A DNA stretch of 64,000 bases from Verrucomicrobiota bacterium (lineage in GTDB: Bacteria; Verrucomicrobiota; Verrucomicrobiia; Chthoniobacterales; Chthoniobacteraceae): the NCBI GenBank assembly GCA_009885995.1, contig VFJQ01000047.1, positions 1 through 64,000 of the forward strand, given 5' to 3'. Position 1 is the stretch's first letter; each line of letters opens with the position of its first letter. Of the stretch, positions 1 through 9,766 are shown piece after piece. Under the pieces are notes generated by a model that made no database searches, was not told the DNA's origin, and worked only from the letters and a program-made list of their open reading frames with translations. The translations under genes and the position numbers were made by a program.

Positions 1-145
1 TGCCCCGCGGATAGTGCGGCTCGATCAGCGCGCACAGCCGCGCCCAAGGCACCACCTGCTCCATCTCGCCAAGAAACTTCTCCCGCCGCGTCACCTTCTT
101 CTTCCCGGCATATTCAGACTGCGCGAAACTCATTTGCTGCTTCAT
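1..145 (-). CDS. IS5-family transposase, N-terminal fragment (runs off window)
   Basis: The reverse strand from ATG at 143-145 reads MKQQMSFAQSEYAGKKK and continues through EKFLGEMEQVVPW to LIEPHYPRG, 48 codons before the window edge. This is the characteristic start of IS5-group DDE transposases (DUF772 domain), which cut and paste their insertion sequence. Only the N-terminus is visible, so the catalytic DDE residues and the element's integrity cannot be judged. The inner end of the element should lie just upstream, between about 146 and 240, where an AT-richer stretch (around 200-225) could hold the terminal inverted repeat; I could not define it because the other end is outside the window. 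The start codon is chosen from the conserved N-terminal motif. Confidence 0.8.
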   Translation of the reverse strand, partial: MKQQMSFAQSEYAGKKKVTRREKFLGEMEQVVPWARLCALIEPHYPRG

Positions 146-359
146 TTCCGCCACTTTACCAAAGCCTCGCTGCGTTGACTTTCCTTTTCTCCAGCCGAAG
201 GCGATTAAATCAGCGTTTCCTTAATTGCCGGCACTCATTCCGGGTGGCTAAGTCTTGTTCGATATTGCACCGGATCGGAGAGCGTTGCGCCCGACTTCGG
301 CCCCTGACGGGCTCGCTTGCGCCACCCACTGCTTACTGACAATCATGGGCTAAGCGAAA

Positions 360-833
360 ATGGGCACTGAGATCGAACGCAAATTTCTCCTTAAGACGGG
401 TGCAGCATGGCGTCCGGTCTTGCAGACACCCGGAACCCTGATTCGACAGGGCTACCTTTCGCTCGCCAAGGAGCGCACGGTTCGCGTTCGAGTGAGTGGC
501 GAAGAGTCTGCGTGCCTGACCATCAAGGGGCTGACCATCGGCGCGACGCGGAGCGAATTTGAATACGACATCCCACACGAGGACGCGCTCGCGATGCTCG
601 CGATGTGCGAAGGCTCGCTCATCGAGAAGACGCGCTATCACATCGTTCACGATGGATTGACCTTCGAGATCGACGAATTCCACGGCGACAACGAAGGCTT
701 GCTCGTGGCGGAGGTGGAATTGGAATCCGAAGGGCAGACCTTCGCCGTGCCCGAATGGCTTGGGTCTGAAGTGACGAACGATCCGCGCTACTTCAACGCG
801 AACCTCGTGCGGCATCCCTTTCGCGAATGGTGA
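360..833 (+). CDS. CYTH domain protein (class IV adenylate cyclase/triphosphatase fold)
   Basis: A 157-residue protein that begins MGTEIERKFLL, with the diagnostic EIERKFL signature of the CYTH superfamily at residues 4-10. Alternating acidic and basic residues follow (for example RVRVSG, LTIKG, FEYDIP, EIDEFHG), as expected for the closed beta-barrel triphosphate tunnel. CYTH proteins bind triphosphates with divalent metal; bacterial members of this length are usually inorganic triphosphatases rather than cyclases. The length matches a stand-alone single-domain CYTH protein. The gene stands alone between the transposase fragment and hsdM; the substrate cannot be assigned from sequence. Confidence 0.85.
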   Translation: MGTEIERKFLLKTGAAWRPVLQTPGTLIRQGYLSLAKERTVRVRVSGEESACLTIKGLTIGATRSEFEYDIPHEDALAMLAMCEGSLIEKTRYHIVHDGLTFEIDEFHGDNEGLLVAEVELESEGQTFAVPEWLGSEVTNDPRYFNANLVRHPFREW

Positions 834-929
834 GCAAGGAGTTGTAATCGGAGGTGATCCCGGCGCGCAAATCGCGGCGGAGTTTTGCGTCGTCATCCGA
901 GTTTCGTTTCGTAACGTCCGCCCGCTCGA

Positions 930-2569
<1,640 letters not shown>

Positions 2570-2573
<4 letters not shown>

Positions 2574-3922
2574 CGATTGAAAGAGACGATGAGCAGCTTT
2601 CTGCGCCGGAGGGCTGGGAATGCCCTACGTTGGGCGCGCTTGCTGACGAGGCGCGCGGGATCACCTACGGCATCGTGCAGCCCGGCCACCACGTCAGCGA
2701 CGGTGTGCCGATTGTCCGCGTGCAGAACATCGTGGATGGAACGCTCGAAACGTCGGATGTGATGCGTGTCGCGCCGGAGATCGCCGCGAAATACCGGCGC
2801 ACCTGTCTACGCGGCGGCGAACTGCTGCTTTCGCTCGTCGGCTCGGTCGGCTCGTCCGTCATCGCTCCGCCGGAATTCGCTGGCTGGAATACTGCGCGCG
2901 CAGTCGCCGTCGTTCCGCTGCGGGCGGGAATCGACGCGCGGTGGGTGCGCTTCTGCCTGCGCTCGGGACCGCTACAACATCTCATGGAGGTGTGGTGCAA
3001 CACGACGGTTCAAGCGACGCTCAATCTCAAGGACGTAACGCGGCTGCCGATTCCGCTGCCGCCGCCGAGAGAGCGCGAGGCCATTGTCGCGGTGCTGAGT
3101 GCGCTGGATGACAAGATCGAGCTGAACCGGCGGATGAATCGGCCGCTGGAGGAACTGGCGGGGGCGCTGTTCCGGGCGTGGTTTGTGGATTTCGAGCCGG
3201 TGGTGGCGAAGGCCGCCGGGCGCGCGCCCTTCGGCCTCGCCCCCGCCGTCGCCGCCCTCTTCCCCGCCACCTTCACCGATTCTGAACTCGGCCCCATCCC
3301 GCTCGGCTGGCGCGTGCAACCCATCGGCGATGTCGTCCGCGCCGTCGGCGGGAGCACGCCCAGCACGGGCGAACCGCGCTACTGGTCAGGCGGCGACAAT
3401 GCGTGGGCGACACCGCGCGACCTCTCGAACTTGAGCGATCCCGTGTTGCTCGCCACGGAGCGGCAAATCACAGCCGCTGGCTTGGAGCGAATCACGTCCG
3501 GCCTTCTCCCCGTCGGCACCGTTCTGCTCTCTTCCCGCGCGCCAATCGGCTACACGGCGATCACGGAAATCCCCGTGGCGGTGAATCAGGGCTTCATCGC
3601 GCTCGCTTGCAATGGCCCGCTCCCAAATCACTACGTCATCGAGTGGGTGCGTGAAAACATGGAGGTCATCGAAGGCCGCGCGAACGGCACGACGTTCATG
3701 GAAATCAGCAAGGCGAACTTCCGTCCCATTCCCGCCATCGTCCCGACGCCCGAAGTCCTCATGCAATTCTCCGCTGTCGTTGGCCCTTGGTGGCGGCAGA
3801 TCGTCCACAACGTTCGCGAATCCCGCACCCTCGCCGCGCTGCGGGACACGCTGCTGCCGAAGCTGCTCTCCGGCGAATTGCGGGTAAAGGAAGCGGAGAA
3901 GGCAGTCGCGGGGGCGGTTTAG
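2570..3922 (+). CDS. hsdS: Type I restriction-modification system, specificity subunit HsdS
   Basis: A 450-residue protein starting at a GTG that overlaps the hsdM stop (GTGA). It has the two-half layout of HsdS: a first target-recognition domain beginning near PEGWECPTLG, a central conserved helix region (LPPPREREAIVAVLSALDD, then LNRRMNRPLEELA), a second target-recognition domain beginning near LGPIPLGWRVQPIG, and a C-terminal conserved helix ending LLPKLLSGELRV. Each target-recognition domain reads half of a bipartite DNA site. The subunit is intact; the target sequence cannot be read from the protein alone. Confidence 0.93.
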
Positions 3923-3972
3923 CGGGCTCTTGGGACTTCGAGGAAGCTTTGCAGGTTTGCAAAGTCGCGGGG

Positions 3973-3995
3973 TTGCAACGTTGCCACCGTTGCAA
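3973..3995. repeat. Inverted repeat TTGCAACG / CGTTGCAA
   Basis: Perfect 8-base arms at 3973-3980 and 3988-3995 are separated by seven bases. The word CGTTGCAA also forms part of the longer inverted repeat at 23093-23119, next to another accessory segment. It could be a regulator site or a small mobile palindrome; nothing here identifies a binding protein. Confidence 0.4.
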
Positions 3996-4218
3996 AATCG
4001 ACCCCGGTTCGGCACAAAACTGCTCTACGGTAAAGCACGCCGGCAGTTTGCAAGGCCGTAGCGCCACACTTAGCTCTGAAAATCAGCCACTTGCGAGCTA
4101 ACCGTCGCGCCGTCCGTTTCGCTTTTTACAAAACAAAACAGCGCGCGCCGCTACAGTTTGCAAAACGCATTCCGGCCCGCGGACGGAGGGAAGAGGCTCA
4201 TCTGGAGTGAATTGCGCG

Positions 4219-4282
4219 TTGCGTAAAGCCGGCGATACGTCCGCGCTGTTGTGTAAAGTCATTCGCGTTTCGCTTTACACAA
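4219..4282. promoter_or_regulatory. Three-half-site operator-like element upstream of fic
   Basis: Three related 10-mers are visible: TTGCGTAAAG at 4219-4228, TTGTGTAAAG at 4249-4258 and the inverted CTTTACACAA at 4273-4282. The second and third form a perfect inverted repeat. The spacing (0, +30, +54) is identical to that of the element at 5625-5688 upstream of hsdR, and the word GATACG occurs 15 bases after the first half-site in both. It ends 34 bases before the fic ATG. I infer a binding site for a dimeric or oligomeric repressor or activator. Confidence 0.7.
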
Positions 4283-4316
4283 AGCGTTTCGCGTATTACC
4301 CCCTTTCCACAACGCC

Positions 4317-5429
4317 ATGAAGCCTTTCGTGCCCCAACTGCTCCCAATTCAGGATGTCGAATGGGAGCCGTTGATTCCCCTGATGGGCGAGGCGAATCGA
4401 GCTCTCGCGCGCTACGATGGGGCGCTTTACGGCGTCCCAAACCCCGAGGTGCTGCTGTCGCCGCTGACCACTCAGGAAGCAGTGCTTTCGTCGAAGATCG
4501 AGGGCACGGTGGCGACGCTCACGGACGTGCTGAAATTTGATGCCGGCGAGCAACCGGACGAGGAGTCGCGCCGGATCGATATTTTCGAGGTCGTCAATTA
4601 TCGTCGGGCACTGCGCCGGGCCGAGACGGAGCTGAAGACCCGCCCTTTCAACCTGAACCTGCTCCTGTCGCTGCACGAGACGCTGCTGGACAGCGTGCGC
4701 GGGACGAACAAGAACCGTGGACGCTTTCGCACCCGGCAAAACTGGATCGGCCGCCCGGGATGCACGATGGAACAGGCCGACTTTGTGCCGCCCGATCCGC
4801 TCGTGGTGCCGGAGGCGATGAGCGAGTGGGAGAAGTATTACCACGCCGAGCGGCCCGATGGGCTGGCACAGCTCGCGGTCGTCCACGCGCAATTCGAGAT
4901 CGTTCACCCGTTTGACGATGGCAACGGGCGTCTTGGGCGGATGCTCATTCCGCTGTTTCTTTACGAAAAGAAACTCCTTCACCGCCCGATGTTTTATCTC
5001 TCGGCGTATCTCGAGGAGTATCGGAGCGAATACGTCGCGCACCTCCGCCCGTTGGGTCGTGAACCCGGTGCATGGAATCGGTGGGTCGCGTTCTTTCTTC
5101 GCGCTCTCGCCGCGCAAGCCCGCGCGAATGCCGAGAAGGCGCGGGCGATCATGGACCTGTATGAAAAGCTAAAGGTGCAGGTGCTGGAGTTGACACACTC
5201 GCAGTATGCGGTGCCGCTGCTGGATGTGATGTTTGAAAAGCCGATCTTCCGGAGCACCGAGTTGGAAAAGCACGCGGGAATGCCGAGCAAGCCGATGATC
5301 ATGAACATGCTCGGAAAGCTGAAGCAGTCCGGCGTGTTGAAGGTGCAACGCGAAGGCCGCGGACGAGTGGCGCAAGTGCTCGTGCTGCCGTCGTTGGTGA
5401 ATCTCTGTGAGGGGCGCGACGCTTTCTGA
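4317..5429 (+). CDS. Fic family protein (predicted AMP transferase) embedded in type I R-M locus
   Basis: A 370-residue protein with a canonical Fic active site HPFDDGNGR starting at H197; this family transfers AMP or other phosphate-containing groups to target hydroxyls. The N-terminal region has the inhibitory-helix motif S-x-x-x-E-G (SSKIEG, residues 58-63), as in auto-inhibited class II Fic proteins. The C-terminal ~75 residues (FRSTELEKHAGMPSKPMIMN onward, then LKQSGVLKVQREGRGR) look like a winged helix, so DNA binding is plausible. It lies between hsdS and hsdR on the same strand with its own upstream element. Fic genes are seen inside type I loci elsewhere; its target is unknown. An inferred role is control or safeguarding of restriction. 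Confidence 0.9.
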   Translation: MKPFVPQLLPIQDVEWEPLIPLMGEANRALARYDGALYGVPNPEVLLSPLTTQEAVLSSKIEGTVATLTDVLKFDAGEQPDEESRRIDIFEVVNYRRALRRAETELKTRPFNLNLLLSLHETLLDSVRGTNKNRGRFRTRQNWIGRPGCTMEQADFVPPDPLVVPEAMSEWEKYYHAERPDGLAQLAVVHAQFEIVHPFDDGNGRLGRMLIPLFLYEKKLLHRPMFYLSAYLEEYRSEYVAHLRPLGREPGAWNRWVAFFLRALAAQARANAEKARAIMDLYEKLKVQVLELTHSQYAVPLLDVMFEKPIFRSTELEKHAGMPSKPMIMNMLGKLKQSGVLKVQREGRGRVAQVLVLPSLVNLCEGRDAF

Positions 5430-5739
5430 CTGGTCGAGCCGCGTCGCCGAAAGTGGCCCTGTGCTTGACACGGGGACTACAATTCAAAGCACGATCGCCG
5501 TCGGCTAATACGAAGCTCAGCGGTGGGCGAGAACTCACATCGCCGGTGAATTCGCGCTGAGCTTTCCTGACAGCGGATCGGGCTGGCGCCCGTCCGCTGC
5601 AGCGTGTGAATTCGCCGCGCGTCGTTGTGTAAAGCGGACGATACGCGAATGCGTTTGCGTTTAGCATCGGTCGTTTTGCTTTACACAAACGGCCCGCTCC
5701 GAGACGGTCGCCGCCGCTAAAGCTCGAATCCACTGAGCC
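5430..5739. other. Intergenic region between fic and hsdR
   Basis: This 310-base gap has no supported gene. It contains the second copy of the three-half-site element (5625-5688) and presumably the hsdR promoter. A TTGACA word at 5465-5470 is not followed by a correctly spaced -10 box. Confidence 0.5.
5625..5688. promoter_or_regulatory. Three-half-site operator-like element upstream of hsdR
   Basis: Half-sites are TTGTGTAAAG at 5625-5634, a degenerate TTGCGTTTAG at 5655-5664 and inverted CTTTACACAA at 5679-5688. Outer arms are perfect inverted repeats. Offsets 0/+30/+54 and the GATACG word 15 bases after the start of the first half-site match the fic element. It ends 51 bases before the hsdR ATG. 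Shared spacing suggests one regulator controls both genes. Confidence 0.7.
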
Positions 5740-8700
5740 ATGCCGAACCAAGGCACCGAATCGCAATTTGAAGAGACGACGATCGACCGTCTCCGCAAGC
5801 TCGGCTACCGCTACGAATACGGCGGACTGATTGAGCGGGATTGGCGCGAGGTGGTGATGACGGACTGGGTGCGCGCATTTCTCCAAGGCAAATATGCGCA
5901 CCTGCCGGCGGAGGCGATCGAGGAGGCGGTGATGCGCTTCGCGCGCCCGGACGGAGTGACGGCGGAGCAGCGGAATCTGCACTTCCACAAACTGCTGACC
6001 GGCGGACACGAGCAGCGGTATCGGAAATCGGATGGGGCCGAGGCGTTCGAGCACGTTTACGCGGTGGATTGGGCGAATGCGGAGGCGAACGATTTCTGTG
6101 TTGTGAACCAACTCACGGTGCGCGGGCAGAACGATCGGCGGCCCGACGTGCTCGTGTATGTGAACGGATTTCCTCTCGTGCTGTTCGAGCTGAAGAATCC
6201 CTACGAGGAGGAGCCGAACACGCTCGGAGCATTCAACCAGGTGCAGCACTACCGCGCGGGCATCGCACAGCTTTTCGATTTCAACGCGCTGGTCGTCGTG
6301 TCCGACGGCGGGCTCGTCGGGCACGCGGACGACGAGACGCCGCGCGTGGCTGGATCGACACTACACGGAATGTGGACAGCGCCGTGGGAATGGTATCTGC
6401 CGTGGAAGAGCATCGACGGACGGACGGTGGTGGAGAGCGCGATGGGCGCGATGAAGACGCTGATCGAGGGGCTGTTTCCAAAGGAGCGGCTACTCGACTA
6501 CGTGCGGCACTTCATCGCCTTCGAGGTGGTGAATGAGAAGATCGACAAAAAGGGCGCGAAGTATCACCAGTTCTTTGGCATTCGCTTCGCGGTGGAGGAG
6601 GCGCTGCGGGCGACGCGCCCGAATGGTGATCGGAAGATCGGCGTGATCTGGCACACGCAGGGCTCGGGCAAATCGCTCTCGATGGCGTATTTCGTGGCGA
6701 TCCTTCGGCATCATCCGTTGATGGAAAATCCGACATTCGTCATCCAGGTGGACCGCACGGATTTGGATGACCAGTTGCACGATCAATTCGTCGCGGTGAA
6801 GGCGCTCGTCGGCGACGTGCAGCACGCGGAATCGGTCGATGAGTTGCGCTCGCTGCTGCGTGGTGAAGGTGGCGAGGTGATCTTTTCGACCATTGAAAAA
6901 TTCCGGCTCGGCGACGGCGAAACAGCGCACCCGGCGTTGTCGGATCGGCGCAATATCATCGTCATCGCGGACGAGGCACACCGAACGCAATACGGTCTCA
7001 CACCGGACGCGGACCCGAAGACGAAGAAGGTGAGCTACGGCTTCGCGTATCAGCTTCGGCAGGCGCTGCCGAATGCGTCATTCATCGGTTTTACAGGCAC
7101 GCCGGTGAGCTTTTCTGATGCGGATACGGAGGCGGTATTCGGTCAGGTGATCCACACCTACGACATGCAGCAGTCGAAGCGCGACGGCTCAACGGTGCCG
7201 ATCTACTACGACCCGCAGCTCATCAAGCTGAAGCTATCCAATGAGCAGATCGACGCGGAGTTGGCGGAGATCATCGAGGAAAAGGGCGGCGGCGCGACAC
7301 CCGCGCAGCTTGCTCGCTGGGCCTCCATCGCTGAGGCGAGCGGCAGCAAGGAACGGATCAAAGAGCTGGCCGCAAAGCTTCTCGACCATTTCCAAAAGCG
7401 GAACGCGATGAGCAACGGCAAGGCGCTCGTAGTGTGCATGAGCCGGCGAAACTGTGTGCGACTCTACGATCAACTGACGACGCTTTCGGGTTGCCCCGAG
7501 GTGAAGATCGTGATGACCGGGAATCTCGCCGAAGATCCGCCTGCGTGGAGCACAGCCGGCCACATCACAACGAAGCCACAGCGCGACGCGATCAAGGCGC
7601 GGATGAAGGACATCAACGACCCGCTGAAACTCGTCATCGTCCGCGACATGTGGCTCACCGGGACGGACATCCCGTGCCTTCACACGCTCTACATCGACAA
7701 GCCGATGAAGGGGCACACGCTGATGCAGGGCATCGCGCGGGTGAACCGCATCTTCAGTAACAAGCCCGGTGGTGTGATCGTCGATTTCATCGGGATTGGC
7801 GACGAACTCAAAGCGGCCACGAAGCGCTACACACAAGGTGGTGGACGCGGCACGCCGGCGCCAAACATCAACGAAGAGGCGAAGGATGCGTTCCTCGATG
7901 CGCTGGAAGGAGTGCGCGAGTATTTGCCGGAACTGGCCACTGGAAAGAGCTACGGCGATTGGCGCGCGTGGCCGAACATCGAGTTCGAGGACACATTCCT
8001 GAAGTGCTGTGGGCACCTTGTGGAGACAGACGAACTAAGTGACGATTTCCTAAACGCTGAGGCCAAACTGAATGGTGCGTTTTCGCTCGTGAACCATCTG
8101 TCCGACTGCATCGGATACTCGGACGAGATCGCGTTTTACCAGATGCTCCGCAAGCAACTGCGCAAAACGACGAGCGGCGGAACGACGAAGGATGAGGAGA
8201 ACGACACCGCCGTGCGCGAGCTGCTGGATCGCAGCATCGAGAGCAAAGGCGTCCAAGACATCTTCCAAGCCGCTGGGATTCAGACTCCCGACATCTCGAT
8301 TCTCGACGAAGCATTTCTCGCCGAGTTCAAATCACACGAGGAAGAGAACCTGCGTTTGAAGCTGCTCGCCAAGATTCTCGCGGACAAAATCAGAAGCCGC
8401 GAAAAGACGAACCTCGTGAAATACAAATCGTTCAAGGAGATGCTGGAGCAGACGCTGCATAAGTATCACAACCGAGCGATCCAAGCGGCGGAGGTGGTGC
8501 GCGTGATGATTCAGATCAAGCAGGACATCGAGAAGGAAGCGGAGCGCACCAAGGAATTGAATCTCAGTGCCGAAGAGCTGGCGTTCTATGACGCCGTTTC
8601 CGAAGACGCTGCGGCCCTCTACGACGAGAAAACTCTCTGCGACATCGTGCGCGATGTCGTGCAAGCGGTGAAGAAGAACCTCAAGGTGGATTGGACCAAG

Positions 8701-8853
8701 CCGCATCGCGAAGACGTAAAGGCAGGCGTGAGGGCAGCGGTGAAAACTGTGCTGCGCAAACGAGGGGTCACCGCGGAGCATCTCGAGAAGCTCACGCGGC
8801 AGGTGCTCGTCCAAGCCGAAGCGATGTTCCGGGAGTGGCCAATCGCGGCGTGA
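5740..8853 (+). CDS. hsdR: Type I restriction-modification system, restriction/translocase subunit HsdR
   Basis: A 1037-residue protein with the HsdR layout. The N-terminal PD-(D/E)xK nuclease has D136 followed by the E-x-K pair E150/K152 in VLFELKNP. The superfamily 2 motor has Walker A GSGKS at residues 308-312 and the DEAH box at 411-414 (VIADEAHRTQYG). The helicase C-terminal half contains GTDIPCLHTLYIDKPMKGH, followed by the helical C-terminal region that contacts HsdM/HsdS. It translocates and cuts unmodified DNA. It appears complete, is separated from hsdS by fic, and has its own operator-like element. Confidence 0.95.
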   Translation: MPNQGTESQFEETTIDRLRKLGYRYEYGGLIERDWREVVMTDWVRAFLQGKYAHLPAEAIEEAVMRFARPDGVTAEQRNLHFHKLLTGGHEQRYRKSDGAEAFEHVYAVDWANAEANDFCVVNQLTVRGQNDRRPDVLVYVNGFPLVLFELKNPYEEEPNTLGAFNQVQHYRAGIAQLFDFNALVVVSDGGLVGHADDETPRVAGSTLHGMWTAPWEWYLPWKSIDGRTVVESAMGAMKTLIEGLFPKERLLDYVRHFIAFEVVNEKIDKKGAKYHQFFGIRFAVEEALRATRPNGDRKIGVIWHTQGSGKSLSMAYFVAILRHHPLMENPTFVIQVDRTDLDDQLHDQFVAVKALVGDVQHAESVDELRSLLRGEGGEVIFSTIEKFRLGDGETAHPALSDRRNIIVIADEAHRTQYGLTPDADPKTKKVSYGFAYQLRQALPNASFIGFTGTPVSFSDADTEAVFGQVIHTYDMQQSKRDGSTVPIYYDPQLIKLKLSNEQIDAELAEIIEEKGGGATPAQLARWASIAEASGSKERIKELAAKLLDHFQKRNAMSNGKALVVCMSRRNCVRLYDQLTTLSGCPEVKIVMTGNLAEDPPAWSTAGHITTKPQRDAIKARMKDINDPLKLVIVRDMWLTGTDIPCLHTLYIDKPMKGHTLMQGIARVNRIFSNKPGGVIVDFIGIGDELKAATKRYTQGGGRGTPAPNINEEAKDAFLDALEGVREYLPELATGKSYGDWRAWPNIEFEDTFLKCCGHLVETDELSDDFLNAEAKLNGAFSLVNHLSDCIGYSDEIAFYQMLRKQLRKTTSGGTTKDEENDTAVRELLDRSIESKGVQDIFQAAGIQTPDISILDEAFLAEFKSHEEENLRLKLLAKILADKIRSREKTNLVKYKSFKEMLEQTLHKYHNRAIQAAEVVRVMIQIKQDIEKEAERTKELNLSAEELAFYDAVSEDAAALYDEKTLCDIVRDVVQAVKKNLKVDWTKPHREDVKAGVRAAVKTVLRKRGVTAEHLEKLTRQVLVQAEAMFREWPIAA

Positions 8854-9010
8854 TTGACTGGAGAAAACTCCACCGTGAAATCTTGCTGAGTCCGAGAAAA
8901 AAAGTGCCGCGACGCGCGCGCGGATGCTTTCAGCGGGTGTCGCGGCGGCTGCAAAAATGCAGTTCGGACACGGCCAATACGCGACTCTATCGACGCAGAT
9001 GACAGTAACG

Positions 9011-9033
9011 AATGCCCTTAGAAATGCCCTTAG
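9011..9033. repeat. Short tandem repeat AATGCCCTTAG x2
   Basis: Two exact copies of the 11-mer, at 9011-9021 and 9023-9033, lie between hsdR and the tRNA gene. No function can be assigned; it is noted because it sits at the possible island boundary. Confidence 0.5.
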
Positions 9034-9072
9034 TTCGGCCGCTGAATTCGCACAACTCCTTCGTATTCAAGC

Positions 9073-9162
9073 TGGCGGATGGGGGGGGATTCGAACCCCC
9101 GTGGGCTTTTAGACCCAACACGCTTTCCAGGCGAGCCCGTTAAACCGCTCCGGCACCCATCC
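9073..9162 (-). tRNA. tRNA-Ser (GGA anticodon)
   Basis: On the minus strand the 90-base segment folds as a class II tRNA. The 5' strand GGATGGG pairs with CCCATCC; the D-arm region is GCCGGAGCGGTTTAACGGGC; the anticodon loop is CTGGAAA, giving GGA (reads UCC/UCU). A long variable arm TGGG...CCCA and the T-arm GGGGG-TTCGAAT-CCCCC follow, and the end has an encoded CCA. The long variable arm supports serine. One T-T mismatch is present in the anticodon stem as I read it. The 3' end faces the restriction-modification locus, the orientation expected if the tRNA served as an integration site. Confidence 0.93.
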
Positions 9163-9220
9163 GTTACTCAGCGGGGCGCAGGATGGGCGCTTTTGCGGCC
9201 TTGGCAAGGGCCGGCTGCGG

Positions 9221-9766
9221 TCAGCGCAACTGCACGTGGCCGTCGGCGTAGAGCACGTTCATGCGCTTGCGCATGCCGGCGTCCTGCGCGGCGTGAACGA
9301 GATCCCAATCCTGGCAGAGGCGCACGCGGCTGAGCCGGCCGGGGAAGGCGCCGCGTGGCGTGTAGATGGTGATGTTGTTCGTCGGCTCGTCCTCGCTGAA
9401 GGGCTGCCACATGTAGCTGGTCTTCTTTTTCGCATACCAGTTCGGCCCGGCGAGGTCGCTCGGGCACTGGAGGTTCTTCTCGGTGCAGCCGTAGTTTTTC
9501 AGCGTCTCGTAGAGCGGCTTGGCGACCGCGTTGTCGCCATAGACCGGCTTCTCGGGGTCGATCTCGATTTTTGGGAAACGGTTGTCGTTGTCGTTCGCAG
9601 CGCTGCTCGTGAAGACGAAGATCTGCCGGAGGTTCTGCGCGCACTTCACCTCGCGGCTTTTCTCCGCGAAGCCCTGCACCGCAGGGATGGCGAGTGAGGC
9701 GAGCAGGCCGATGATGGCCATGACGCAGAGCAGCTCGATGAGGGTGAATGCGGAGCGTCGGTTCAT
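9221..9766 (-). CDS. Type II secretion/prepilin-like protein with N-terminal methylation motif
   Basis: A 181-residue protein. The short basic leader followed by AFTLIELLCVMAIIGLLASL is a type IV prepilin cleavage/methylation motif (class III signal) with the conserved Glu at +5. The C-terminus has a YADGHV ending similar to the H-x-DG motif of the PVC pseudopilin family. Such proteins are usually processed by prepilin peptidase and assembled in an inner-membrane pseudopilus, though many PVC copies have no known partner. Its ATG overlaps the stop of the upstream gene by four bases (ATGA). Confidence 0.88.
   Translation of the reverse strand: MNRRSAFTLIELLCVMAIIGLLASLAIPAVQGFAEKSREVKCAQNLRQIFVFTSSAANDNDNRFPKIEIDPEKPVYGDNAVAKPLYETLKNYGCTEKNLQCPSDLAGPNWYAKKKTSYMWQPFSEDEPTNNITIYTPRGAFPGRLSRVRLCQDWDLVHAAQDAGMRKRMNVLYADGHVQLR

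Larger units (their letters stand above)
3923..4316. other. Intergenic region between hsdS and fic with repeated motifs
   Basis: This 394-base gap contains no convincing gene. It holds several TTTGCAA/GTTGCAA words: GTTTGCAAAG near 3956, the inverted repeat at 3973-3995, GTTTGCAAGG near 4049 and GTTTGCAAAA near 4156. Its last 100 bases carry the three-half-site element annotated at 4219-4282. Short open frames on both strands here lack any recognisable protein features and look spurious. It probably contains the promoter of fic. Confidence 0.5.

Noticed and set aside
18..240. Terminal inverted repeat of the IS5 element
   Set aside because: The other element end is outside the window, so no pair of repeats can be compared.
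5465..5483. TTGACA and TACAAT resembling a promoter before hsdR
   Set aside because: The spacer is only seven bases, far short of the ~17 needed for sigma-70-type promoters.
8865..8880. TGGAG-AAAA-CTCCA hairpin after hsdR
   Set aside because: The stem is five pairs with no following T-run, so not enough for a terminator call.
8924..9112. Open frame ending in GGWGGIRTPVGF
   Set aside because: It runs through the tRNA-Ser 3' end; the GIRTP-type ending is a known artefact of translating tRNA genes.
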